Positions 10,501 to 21,291 of a DNA stretch of 64,000 nt are shown here, one piece after another; the stretch's first letter is position 1, and each line of letters opens with the position of its first letter. The DNA is taken from contig NC_088300.1 of assembly GCF_032854445.1 (NCBI RefSeq), forward strand, positions 67,926,984-67,990,983, given 5' to 3'. Made by a program: the position numbers and the translations under genes. Origin of the DNA: Liolophura sinensis (lineage: Eukaryota > Mollusca > Polyplacophora > Chitonida > Chitonidae). The notes beneath the pieces are model-generated. The model worked only from the letters and a program-made list of their open reading frames with translations. It searched no databases and was not told where the DNA came from.

Positions 10501-13448
10501 ACGTGACTAGTACCCTGTCCATAAGTCAAGTCAAACTTTTCATTGTCTTAAACTGTTTTTATACATTGAAAAATGTGTTTATTTTGACAAATAATGATAA
10601 CATTGGAAGAGAATTTGGATAATGCACAGAACATTTACCATTACAGTAAAATTTATGTATGCAATTATTATGAAAATTATGCTAACAACGATTTGTTTGT
10701 GTCATTAAAGATACAAGCTTAATAAAACTGTGGAAATTATTTCTCTACATCCCATTGTTCTCTCAGAATGTTTCAAAATATTGGTTGCAAAGGTGATTGA
10801 AAAGGCTGAAGAATTAGGGTAGATGCACAATTAGTTTGTATTAATTAATACATGTAACAGTAACTGCAATATGCGCCGATCATCACTTTGCAATATCACA
10901 TAAGAGGCCAGCATGAGTCCATATAGGCAGGGGTAATTACTTTAACAAAATAAGGATGTAAATGCAAGTACATAAAGATTCAATTTTGGTACCTCTGTTT
11001 GGTGAGTCAAAACAAAACAAAAAATTCAATTTTAATTGAAAAAAGAACATATTTTGTTCGAAGAGTGTTGGTTGTACGTGGAAAAATAAGTTCTAAGAAC
11101 GTCTAAAGATGAGTATTCAATCTGTAGCAACTACATCATGTATTGTAAAATCAGAACTTTTATCTGCATTGGTTTGCAAGAGGCACCATCTTGTCTTGTT
11201 CAATCATGGCTAAACTCGCAAGACTCCACAAATGCAGATTCAGCTTATTATGCACCATTCGATGATGAGTAAACTTCAAAGAAAGCGCTAAGAACTTACA
11301 GACTTTTCCTTTCTCTTTATGGCTTGAACAGCCTGGTCTTCTACTTGTAGCTCTTTAGTCTGTGTGCCATTATCCTCCAGAGATCTAAAATAAAAGAAAT
11401 TTCAAACCATAAACATGGAAAACAGTACAGTTAAAGTCTTGTGAACTGATTTGTCTTTTTTTTAATTTTTTTTTTTTAAGGTGCTTAAATACTATACTTA
11501 AGAGCATGTCACTTCCGTATCTGCATACCTATGACAGCGGTTAGGCCAAGTTTAAGGTAGAAGCAAACAAACACAAGTTAAATGGTGTTGAACAGTTTTG
11601 ACAGGCGCGAGTATTTTTTTTTTATACATTAATTACAATGCTAGAACAGAAACACACTGTCACAGAACTCATCCATGTATGTTTAGAAGTCCGAGGAAAA
11701 TCTTCAATTATCAATGAAAGTTTCATGGAAATAGACCCCTATTTCGGCTCACCTTCACTCGGCAGCTAAAACACATCGAGTCTGCAGACATGTGTGTATT
11801 CAATCTAGCAACTACCGTAACATAACATCTTTTATCTATGTTAGTTTGCAAGACCCTTCACCTCTCTTGCCAATATCTGCATGAATTTGTGAGACCCCTA
11901 ATAAGCACACTGAGCTTATTCCTAATATTCCTCTGCCTCCACTCAGCACTGGTCACCATACTCAGACTAACATTCAGAGAGTTTCTTAGATCTATCCCAA
12001 TTGATATATTGTTTCCTGTAACTGCCCGCACGTCATCTTACCTGCAGCACTGAAACTCTTTATTTCATTTTGGGGGGCAGAAAATGTCAAAAAAGGTAAG
12101 ATTATTATAAAATAAAGATAACCAAAAATGAAAATTCCCAAAATATTCTGATGGAAAATAATGTGAACATCAATCAGGTGTCATTAGCCTTAAATCAATA
12201 GATTCTGTAAGATGGCCAGGAAAATGGAGATCAGGTGATCACCCTTACACTGCAAAAACAAAATGGCCATCCCCATGTGAAAGCATTTGGAAACAGGCCC
12301 ATCTTTTTCACTCAGTAACCCGTAATGCCTTGCTACAGAAAATAACATCACACAAGCTGTACAGAAATACTCAGACTATCTGGAAAGTTGAAAATTATAC
12401 AAATCCAAAAAACACACAATCGCAGACAGCAATTCAAAAATAGTCATTCTCTTACACTATAACAATTGCAGGACAATTTTCTTCACCCAAAATGTCTGTT
12501 TCTAAGTAGGTCATGTGGTCTCTGGGCTGTTTTACAGAACACAGCCATTAAACTTGGACATCATTTCTGTGCAATTGTTACAAGTAGCCCCTGCCTGGTT
12601 TGACTGCTTGAATGGTGTGAAATTCATGTAACGTGAAATCACTCTTTAAAAATGTTAGAATAGACACATGCGCCATCAACTTTTTGATGTTAAGTGCTGG
12701 CTAGTCCAAGATTGATCTGACATTAGGTCTGGCAAAATTTTGTTCAGCCATGAATGGCTCCAAACCAATGTCAGAGTGCGCTCCATTTAAAAATGCAGTG
12801 TGTCACAGCATTTGAGACAAAAATTACCTATCAAATACATCTCAGGATGTTAAGCTTGCCTTAAGCATATTCCTTATCTTTTCGTCTATTGATTTAATGT
12901 AGGGAAAATGTTGATCTGTTATTTCCTTGGCCGCATGGGTTCGCAATTCCTTGGTGATGTTCACAGCATCAAGGGCAGGTAGCTGCATCAGGTTTTTAAA
13001 TGGAGCATGCTCCGACATTAATTTGGGGCCATCCCTGCCCGAACAAAATTTTGCTAAACCTAATGTCAGAGCACGCTCCATTTAAAAACCTGGTGATGCT
13101 CAATGCAAACGGTTGTGCTGACAGCTGACAGTTAACAAATGGAGCACCCTCTGAGTCTGAAAATGTTGACAGCTCACTATGTCTACTTTACAGCGTGATT
13201 TGCATGTGACCAGGTAGACGCATCTTCACGTATCAGTCTTATCATTTTGAAGTAAATTCACACTACGAAGGACTTCACATTACATGAACTGTGTCCTCTT
13301 TGAATCCAACGAAATCTGGCACACGGGTAATGTATTAACATCCTTTGCACAAGAAGCAAGAATGCGAACATTTTTGCGACCCCCTTCACCTTTCTTTTTT
13401 CCAATTGGACTCGAACTCTACACTATCCAGTAGCTCATCCACGAACAT
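1590..13448 (-). CDS. DYNC2I2: Cytoplasmic dynein-2 intermediate chain 2 (WDR34), 12 exons, complete
   Basis: This is the WD40 intermediate chain of dynein-2, the motor for retrograde intraflagellar transport in cilia. Exons in transcript order: 13448-13390, 11384-11300, 8829-8691, 8174-8095, 7699-7647, 7236-7055, 6518-6379, 5431-5352, 5034-4853, 4000-3843, 3351-3143, 1725-1590. All phases join without a break and give 500 codons plus stop (human about 536). WD-repeat landmarks match the human protein as recalled, including ELMVWDLS, FDHEDW, CSPFHRNVFLS and KWSPVRPTVFA. The N-terminus has two QT motifs (TQT at residues 27-29, SQT at 49-51), like sites that bind dynein light chain LC8. The start is the first ATG of exon 1 (MFVDELL). 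Exon 5 is followed by an AT-AG intron with U12 signals; all other introns are GT-AG. The gene is divergent with FAM136A. The family call is near certain; the least certain boundary is exon 1. Confidence 0.95.
1746..2022 (-). repeat. tRNA-derived SINE, family A
   Basis: This is a diverged copy of the window's commonest repeat, reading tail first on +: an AAT-rich tail, a 3' block (tactcaagaat...agcattatgg), a middle (acccatgaccatctgca), then a tRNA-like head ending in the complement of the A box. It sits inside the last DYNC2I2 intron. Confidence 0.75.
2513..2650. repeat. Fold-back (MITE-like) repeat with GGGCYCAGTTTCACAAAG ends
   Basis: The left end reads gggctcagtttcacaaag and the right end is its near inverted complement (ctttgtgaaactggaccc), with AT-rich DNA between. 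A second copy with the same ends is at 40855-40981. It lies in a DYNC2I2 intron and encodes nothing visible. Confidence 0.6.
5997..6237 (-). repeat. tRNA-derived SINE, family A
   Basis: Same family as 33837-34090, slightly shortened: tail, agcattatggtggga block, tggccggagaggaggc block, then the complement of a tRNA-like head (ctaaccaccctggccatggaggc). It lies between exons 7 and 8 of DYNC2I2. Confidence 0.75.
6740..6945. repeat. Imperfect tandem repeat of about 70 bp carrying CCAAT boxes
   Basis: About three imperfect units each contain a form of attggtcaactgtta followed by aaccaatggg. The CCAAT/ATTGG content looks regulatory but may be chance. It lies in DYNC2I2 intron 6, just downstream of exon 6 in transcript sense. 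Confidence 0.55.
7237..7646 (-). other. DYNC2I2: Predicted U12-type (minor spliceosome) AT-AG intron in DYNC2I2
   Basis: On the - strand exon 5 ends in ...GCAGCCTC and the intron opens with ATATCCTTTT, the U12 5' splice consensus. There is no usable GT at that junction. Near the 3' end is ACCTTAACT (about 7252-7244), which fits the U12 branch site, and the intron ends in AG nine bases after the branch A. Splicing here restores the conserved stretch AASFGRFDHEDW, which aligns with the human protein; no GT donor nearby does so. Confidence 0.85.
11112..11945. repeat. Pair of diverged direct copies of about 150 bp
   Basis: Segments at about 11112-11262 and 11795-11945 share the order attcaatct-gtagcaacta-cat...cttttatct-tg-tt-gtttgcaag...agcttatt. 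They are diverged direct copies of one unit, one downstream and one upstream of DYNC2I2 exon 2 (11300-11384), possibly copies of an unnamed element. Confidence 0.45.
12713..13072. mobile_element. MITE with long terminal inverted repeats (family shared with 36131-36510)
   Basis: The left arm (about 12713-12793, tctgacattaggtctggc...) is the diverged inverted complement of the right arm (about 12985-13072). Both contain gcaaaattttgtt and ctccatttaaaaa. The middle holds a short - strand open frame with no known domain. A second copy at 36131-36510 shares arms and centre (gatctgttatttcct, gcatcaggtttttaaatgg). It is non-autonomous, with no transposase, inside DYNC2I2 intron 1. Confidence 0.7.
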
Positions 13449-13734
13449 GATGCAAACAAGCTTTCAGCGTGAGTAGTTATGTGGTATATTTGACTCGGGG
13501 ACTTTCACTTCTCATCTCTAAGCAAAACTATTTCAGGTTGCTCAAAAAATGTTCGTCTGCTACACTTATGCCGCACAAAATTTACAATGAAATATTACTA
13601 TTACCAGCAATAAGTACTGCATTATTTAAGGATGAGTTTTTACCCCAAATAAAATTATTTACTTTTCTATATTTTTGTCCATTGAAAGCTAAAGCCGGTC
13701 TTCATTTCTCCTGACCTAGTTATTGACAACCAAA
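13449..13734. promoter_or_regulatory. Bidirectional promoter between DYNC2I2 and FAM136A
   Basis: Only 286 bp separate the two divergent start codons, so both genes must take their 5' UTRs and core promoters from this segment. No clear TATA box is assigned. The shared-promoter role is inferred from spacing. Confidence 0.65.
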
Positions 13735-16531
13735 ATGGAGGGGGCTCAGGCACGTGTGCAAGATGCTGTGAATTCAATGCTCAATACATTGGATAGAGAG
13801 CATCTAAGGAAAATGCAAGTACGTCCTGTAATATCTCCTGTGCTTAGAGCATCCAAAACGTGCATATAATCGACGAACGAGCAGCCTTGTGTATGGTGCG
13901 TTGGGTGTTGTTGATGCGTTGTCATAGGCTTGATTATCATGATCGTCAAGATGAATTTCAATCATCAATGACAAGCTTGGCAGATCAACCCCCCTGTCTG
14001 CATTCATTGCATCAGACACATGTGTATGTGGTTCGAAATCACCACTGAAACACTTATGACACATTTTTAAACGATACATTTTGTCTCTGTCGTGAATGGC
14101 ACCGCTGTGCTTTATATGAATCAGATAAATGCAATCGCTGTGAGTTCAAGTCCAGCCTATACTGGCTTCCTCTCCGGCCATACGTGGGAAGCTCTGCCAG
14201 CAACCTGCGGATGGTTGTGGGTTTCCCCCGGGCTCTGCCCGCTGTCCTCCCACCATAGTGCTGGCCGCCGTCGTATAAGTGAAATATTCTTGAGTACAGT
14301 GTAAAACACCAATCAAATAATAAATGAATCAGATTTTTTTTCTTGAGGGGTGAGCGTACATGGTCATATAGCCTAAGCTATATAATAGCCTAGCCCTTAC
14401 CACATCGTTGTACTTTAACCTGGCAATAGACGAGATCAGACAAAGAACTTGCAGCGCTTCATCTAACTATTGCTCAGAATGTTCCTACATGTATTCTTAG
14501 TAAAACCCAAATATTTATTGTTTGGTCGATGGCCTGCCTTGTTAAAAAGAAACCCAAAAATAAACATCAAAACTCCAACCGGAACAATTCCTGGAATAAA
14601 TTAAATGTTTTCAAAATATCAAGCATTATTGAGGATTGATCTTCTGCCTCTGTTTAACTCGCTTCACACTCTCAACTTCCTATAATTGAGGATTAAATGC
14701 ACATTAGAAGAATTTATTTATACAGTGTATACAAGCATTTATACAAATCCTTATTTTACTAATTATAGGCTGATATGTACAAATGTAGTGCCAAGTGTTG
14801 TGAGAACCCAAAGTCTAGTCTGGAGGATGTCCAGAGATGTGTAGATCAATGTTCCCAGCCGGTAAACAAGGCACAGAGCTTTGTTCACAATGAACTACAA
14901 AATTACCAGGTAAGTTAGGCAGGCTGTGAACCATTTACAGGACAGTCTGTCTGTCACATTTTTATAGCCTATTTTATGATTCACTTTATGGTATGGCATC
15001 TGCCCGTTGTTCCAGCTATGGGAGAACAGAACTTGCACTTGCTGCAAGAGCAGAAGCCTACTGAAAACAAGTCATACAGACTTAAAACTTACATATAGAC
15101 TTAAAAGTTATGTCCCTTTTTAACTTGCCTCTCCAAAATACAGGTGTACCTTATGTCGAACGCTAAGCGTCGGCATTGGCATTACAGAGAAAGCAATATT
15201 AAACAAAATGTTAGTTGTGTTATCTTAAAAATCTCTAAAACTACAGCATGTATTGAGCTCAGGGTTTACACATATAGCACAACAGCACAAAGGGGATATT
15301 CCATCATTGATTCGGTGGGTATATATATGTATTAAATACAATTACTGAGGTAGTGTATTGAGTATTAAAATCAACGTTTATCAAAATGTTAAGGGTGGTA
15401 TCTCAAAAATTACTGCATGTATTGAGCTCAGGGTTTACACATTTGTAGAACAATGTAGCATTAGGGGGATATTCTGACGTTGATTCGGTGGGTACATATA
15501 TGTGTTAAATACAATAAATTACTGAATTCCTGACTTATATATTTGTTTGATTGGTGTTTTGCTCCGTGCTCAAAAATAATTTCACTTATACGATGGCAGC
15601 CAGCATTATGGTGGGAGCAAATCGAGCAGAGCCTGGGGTAAACCCACGACCACCTGCAGGTTGCTGCAGACCTACCGGAATGGACGTCAGCATGAGCTGG
15701 TCATTATGCTGGGCTAGCGCACTAACCAACTGAGCCACAGAGGCCCACCTCCTGACTTAATGTATTGAGTATTAAAATCAACGTTTATCAAAATGTTAAG
15801 GGTGGTATCTCAAAAACTACTACATATATTGAGCTCAGGGTTTACACATTTGTAGAACAATGTAGCATTAGGGGGATATTCTGACGTTGATTCGGTGGGT
15901 ACATATATGTGTTAAATACAATAAGAGGTTCCTGGGTCATTATGCTGCGCTAGGGCACTAACCAACTGAGCCACAGAGGCCCACCTCCTGTGTATTGAGT
16001 ATTAAAATCAACGTTAACATGTTAAGGGTAGTATCTCAAAAGGTACTGCATGTATTGAGCTCAGGGATTGGCTGAAGTTCTGCATTCATGTCCTACTCGC
16101 GAGTTCTTTGGTAGCCTTGTTACCAAATCTAAGTTTTGATACACATGTACATGGATTGTATGCCTGCTCTATTTGAAGAAGTGCTCTACTTGCAACTTTA
16201 AAATATACTGAGGTTGCAAAACTCGTTTTTTTTGTGTGTTTTTTATTATGGGAATATGTGAACTCGTTGATCAGCTGGACCGTATTAAAGCAGGTGTAAA
16301 AGGTAATACCTGTTCTTTCACTGATTGCCTCCACAGGGACGTTTACAGAGGTGTGCTATGGATTGTCAGGATAAAATACGGGACAAAGTCAAGCCAGACT
16401 CAGCAGATTCAGAGGTCAGCAAGTACAAAGGCGAGATGGAGACGTGTGTGTTAAAATGTGTGGACTCACATATAGACTTGTTGCCAAGTCTGTTGAAAAG
16501 AATGAAGGAAGTACTGTCAAAAGGAAAATGA
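13735..16531 (+). CDS. FAM136A: FAM136A-like mitochondrial twin-CX3C protein, 3 exons, complete
   Basis: Exons 13735-13818, 14769-14909 and 16337-16531 are all phase 0 with clean GT-AG junctions and give 139 residues (human 138). Four CX3C motifs are visible (C34/C38, C52/C56, C81/C85, C112/C116), the hallmark of small intermembrane-space proteins whose disulfides are formed on import. FAM136A is a mitochondrial protein reported to support intermembrane-space proteostasis and linked to familial Meniere disease in human. The ends (RVQDAVNSML..., LLKRMKEVLSKGK) match the family. It shares a promoter region with DYNC2I2. Intron 1 holds a SINE and intron 2 a tandem repeat. A likely poly(A) signal (aataaa) is at 17353. 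Confidence 0.96.
14127..14328 (+). repeat. tRNA-derived SINE, family A, head-truncated
   Basis: It begins at the B-box-like gtgagttcaagtcc and runs through gtttcccccgggctctgccc and ataagtgaaatattcttgag to aacaccaatcaaat and an AAT-rich tail. It lies in FAM136A intron 1. Confidence 0.8.
15195..16068. repeat. Tandem repeat of about 170-185 bp, four copies, with SINE pieces between units
   Basis: Units start near 15195, 15354, 15761 and 15991 and share tattgagtattaaaatcaac, atgttaagggtggtatctc, tgcatgtattgagctcaggg and gttgattcggtgggtac. The last unit is cut short. A family A SINE (15541-15747) and a second short SINE piece (about 15926-15988) separate units, so part of the array grew after the SINE landed. 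Located in FAM136A intron 2. Confidence 0.8.
15541..15747 (-). repeat. tRNA-derived SINE, family A
   Basis: Tail-first copy (tttgattggtgttttgct...) ending in the tRNA-like head complement (actaaccaactgagccacag). Its last 60 bp recur at 15926-15988. Confidence 0.75.
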
Positions 16532-17525
16532 TGTGCAGATAAAAGCTCTGCTGTGTTCTTTTCAGGGAATATGCATTTTGTCAAATCCACTATTCTGTTG
16601 AATGGTGTAACCGGTGGTATGCCTGAAAATAATTGAAGTTGTGAATTACTGCGTTAAAATCTCAGACATAAAGGCTTATTGTCAAAGCTACACACGGAGA
16701 GATTTTAAAAATGGACGAAAAACATTTTTTATCCAAGAAACTCATCAGTGGAGCAAATGCTGTGCGGTTGGTGTGTGGTTGAAGTGTTTTCTATGCCTTC
16801 AAATATGTGTGCAGGGTAGATAACTCTTGTCAGACCTTTCAGTAAAGGATGCATTTTAAAATATTAATGTATGTATGTATAGTTATACAATGGGAAACGT
16901 GTAAATCCCATATCTTCCCGCCTAAAACAAAGCAGTACTCTTTTGCCTTTTCCTGTAGTATGCCACACTTTTCAGTAAGTGTCTGCTTCTAAGAGACTAA
17001 CAAGTAAACAGACTATAAAATTACACCAGAAGACAATGTTTTTTTTACTGTGATTTGCATCACTTTAAGAAATTCTAGTGTACATCTTTAATGGTATTCT
17101 TCAGTGGTAATGAATTATTTTATGTGGTGTCCCCATAATTGTTAAAGAATGGAAAGCATGATTGCTATACAATATCATCCCTGTTCCAAGGTGATATTGG
17201 AAATTGCTATGTTCTTTGACTGGAATTGTTATTAATTAAATTAATGCTGTTTAAGTGTACATAAAGAGAGATGTTACAAAGCAACATATCACACAGTTTC
17301 AGATTAAAGTGTTAGGTATGGTCAATTTTTTGTAGTTTTGTTCCTAAGTATAAATAAACATAGTCGTATTACAAAACCATTTAGGCTTTTAATACGATGG
17401 ATTTATACTGTAATTCACCTTTATATTGTTTGGGAACAATTACTGTCATTAAAGTTAAATTTCATGACAATCTGTCTTTGATTGTTGTCATTTATTGATG
17501 TGATAACCATAGGTACTTCTACTAC

Positions 17526-17807
17526 TTCGGTGGCCTAATGGTTAGGCCCCAGAATCAAATGTTACTTGTTGCTGTCTCGCGTGGCTCTCAGCACTGAGAA
17601 GTTAGAGGAAGGAAACAGGACTGAGTGGCCTGGTGTCAGTATGATGTGATTGGAGCATGTCTGGTGACTTCTGGGGCAGCAGCACTTTGGCGGTATGGAC
17701 TCGTCATGCCTCAAGAAGAAACAGTGTATGTTCACACACCTAATGACTTCTTATAGTCATATGACTGAAAAATTGTTAAGTACGACATTAAACCCCAAAC
17801 ATGCATG
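17526..17807 (+). repeat. tRNA-derived SINE, family B
   Basis: A tRNA-like head (ggtggcctaatggttaggc) is followed by an unrelated body and a tail (tcatatgactgaaaaattgt, taagtacgacattaaacccc). The tail is the inverse complement of the start of the copies at 34182 and 43083, which defines a second SINE family in this window. Confidence 0.7.
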
Positions 17808-18524
17808 GATTCACAGGTGCGTTGGGATAAGGCATCATTCTGCACATAGCCATTTGTGCTCAAAATAAGCTGTACAGGTTCCGTTGCCATTTTTCTGGTT
17901 GATCAGTAGTCGAGAAATCGGGGCTGTGATGATCTCAATATTTGGACCCGTCATCACATGGATTGCCAGACTTGCAAGCCGTTGTCAGTAAACAAAGAGC
18001 AATTCATAGACAGGGCAGTTCTGACTAGTTGATAAGGTACCTGGCCTTTTCTCTGGACCAGTACTTTTCTCTGGTCTCCTCCACTGATAAACACAACCAT
18101 GGTTATGTAAGTGAAAAAGATTGGGTATGATATTAAACACGGATCAAACATACATTCTAGAAGTACATGTATTGCATGTTCACTACACCTCTGAGCCATT
18201 AGATAGCTAAGCTCACAACTGAAGAAAAATTGCCATAATTTTGTTAAATGTGGACGAAACATGTCAACACTCTAACTTGATCTGTAACTTGCCATGGTGA
18301 GCAAGATGTGAAGTTTCAATTCTACACAATGAAACATTTTGAAACTAAGTTTGGAAACTGTTATGTTTCAAAAAGGCCATAAAATGTCTATACTGGATGT
18401 AGTGGTCTAAAAGATGAATTTGACCTGTAACATATGGTGAAACAATGTACCAAATTGCGATTCATAAAAAAAGTTCACAAACCAGTGTGATGGAATGACC
18501 AACTGATGGACTTTAGTTCATTTA

Positions 18525-18690
18525 TTTTGAATTCAACGCTGTATTCAAGAATATATTACTTATATGACAGAAGCCAGCAATATGGCGGGATGAAACTGGA
18601 ACTAGGCGAAACCCACAATCATCCGCAGGTTGCTGGTTAGGAACTAATATAAGATTGTGGTCTGACCGAGATGCTTAACGTGCTGGCTAG
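18525..18690 (-). repeat. tRNA-derived SINE, family A, diverged fragment
   Basis: It retains gtattcaagaatatattact, agccagcaatatggcgggat and aacccacaatcatccgcagg; the head is lost or unrecognisable. Confidence 0.65.
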
Positions 18691-20966
18691 CTGCCACCTT
18701 AATGGTAATAGTCAATGAGATAGCGTGCTCAGATCCACCACTGACTGTTTAGGATCCAGTCTTGAGTCAGGAGGTTTATCAGGTACCCCGCAAAAAGCAG
18801 TGTTTTTTTTTTTCAGACAATCTGATTTTCTCCACCCATAAACTTGACTGCTGTCAAATAAGTGAACCATTCTTAATACGATGTTAAACACCAATCCAAC
18901 AATCTGTCAAACTGTCTATACTTTGGCATAGAGTTAATTTATTCTGTAGACTCACGATAAAATATGTATTCTGTTCACTTACAGTGATATTCTGGCGTAT
19001 ATAGCTTTGCTCTGTTTTATACTTGTAATCTTGTGTACTGGTATATACAGGTATGCCAGAGAAATTATTCAATCAGGGGATACTTCAGTTGTGAAGCACA
19101 ATTCGCAGTTTCTGTTAGAAACGGCTGAAGAAAATTTCTGAAAAATAAGGAAATGTTTGCTTCAGGTTTTTGTGCCACTTTCAAGTATTTCTTGGAGTTC
19201 GCATAACTAGGACTGTAAAAACCCAACATATTTTATTTCTGCTTCCATGACGCAGGACACCAGATATGACACTAAACAAACAAGCAAATAAACCACAGAT
19301 TTTCACTTCTGAAATACTGCATGACTACAGGGTAAAACCTGGTGAAGTACCTGGCAAGGATACCTGAAAATGAACAGTAAGGTTTCCTCCATGACAGCGT
19401 TCTGTTCATACATTACTAGTATAATGTACATGTACTGTTGGAAAAAGTCAATCTCACTCATAAGTGAACAAAGGAATTGTGTACATTTAATGTGTAAACA
19501 ACATTCAATACAAAATGGTGGATATGAATATGATATGTACATTGAGACAAATTACACATGCACATTAACACCTTTATGTAGGCCTATATGGTAATGTCAA
19601 TTTCTTGTCACACGATCTGGTACTAACTTTGAACAACACAACAGTCCGTATGTACCTGTCAGTTGAGTGAACGCAACAATCATCAATAACAATGCAACTA
19701 GATTGGAATGTTAAATACAACATTAGAAATGGCTGAAAAAATTAAGAGTAAAAACATTTGTTGTAAAAAACTGAAAGGTCATATAAAAAATAGTCCACAT
19801 TTTCAGCTTTGGTCCCAAGACGTAAGGCACAGGATAAAGCTGATGTTCACACAATTTCACTGACAATTAACCTCACCACCGAGAAATGTATCTATGTGTT
19901 TTCACAAAGCTGGTCACAAGTTTTCTCTTATGCCAGTATGCAAATATACTTTATAAGCAGATTTTTTATGCCATAGCCCTGTTTGTACTGGTATCATCTT
20001 CACCTTTGATGATGATGGGTCATACTACAGAGTTACAGGTACTGCACATGAAAACCAGCATGGTTACTGAATTGTTCATGGTGATTCACAATCTCCGGAG
20101 CACCACAGGTGAATCATGCACTGTGGAAAGTCTATTTTGCACTTAAAGATTTAAATCTTTGCAGGCTTTTCCAGGGCAGGCCCAAAAATTCCTATTTTCC
20201 AGGCTATTACAAATTTGAATAAGTATTCTGCACTTTTACATGATTAGGGAAATGTAAAATGACCTTAAAAGTTAAACTCTGTCTTCCTCTTTTGAAAAAT
20301 GTTGTAAACCACATTTCTTCAAGAAAATGCCAGCATACTACAAACAGCAGCCTATGTTGATTCTGTTGTCTAAATTTCAAGGCTTTTCCCGGCTGAACTA
20401 CAATAACTTATGATTTCTCAAGTTTTTCATCACCTTGAAAAGTTCCTTTAAAATTCCAGGCTTTTCAAGGTTTTCGATCACAGGTTCATGCTGTTATAAT
20501 ACTCTTACAGGAATGTATCTTGTACACTGACATTAACAGATGCATTTCACAAGGTAAATATTCAATGGTAAAGCCTAACTATAAAGTTCTGTCAGGAATG
20601 TGAAGTATAAAATTGAGCTGTACATGCAAGGGCTCTAAACCATGACCCAATGCAAGTCTATGTGCTTAACTTTGACCTAGGACTTTTATACAGTCCTTAC
20701 TATATGTACATAATAGTCCCAGCTTTGACAAATATAAGCCCATATATCCAGGGGCCATGAAAACGACATTCAAAAAACCAGTGGAAATTAACTGGTGAGG
20801 TCAACTTTGTTTTAGCAAAAAAAAAAAGTTTCTTTGTATAACTCGAATGAAACTGTGTTTTCAATTTGTGTTCACATTTCTAATTTGTACACAAAGATGT
20901 CACAAACTAGTCTTAACCATTCAAGTTGGAAGCTGTTAAAGGCAAAGAAACCACTGACATGAAGTA

Positions 20967-21050
20967 TAGTGTCATGGAAAAAATTATTAGACCACTCATA
21001 TTTTCTTTGGTTTCTTGTTCATTTTAATGCCTGGCAACCCTAAAGGTGTA
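20967..21050. repeat. Left terminal inverted repeat of the Tc1 element
   Basis: Starts tagtgtcatggaaaaaatta and continues through tttcttgttcattttaatgc. Its complement is at 22545-22627. Confidence 0.85.
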
Positions 21051-21291
21051 TTAACCGAGGATTACAATGAATACGACAAAAATCCAGCTGATTCCATAAT
21101 ACTTTGTCGTATTTGATATGCTTTAAGGTCAGTTGTATTCCTAGGGTGTATGCGAGGCAATTTCATGCTTTCCATTTACATGCAGACTTAGATAAAGAGT
21201 GGTTACCTGTTTACATGAAGGCTTACATAAATAGGGGTCTCTTGTTTATATATTAAGACGCAGCACAACTCGGTAGTTGTCAGCTCCCATA

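Larger units (their letters stand above)
16532..20966. other. Intergenic, FAM136A 3' UTR and decayed repeats
   Basis: FAM136A 3' UTR probably runs to about 17.4-17.5 kb. Beyond it no gene is seen. The stretch holds SINE copies at 17526-17807 and 18525-18690. Around 20150-20480 are several scattered forms of aggcttttc, which look like an old repeat. Open frames here are short and featureless. Confidence 0.5.

Noticed and set aside
12842-13081. 79-codon - strand frame
   Set aside because: Lies within a MITE and overlaps its inverted arm; the second MITE copy does not keep the frame.
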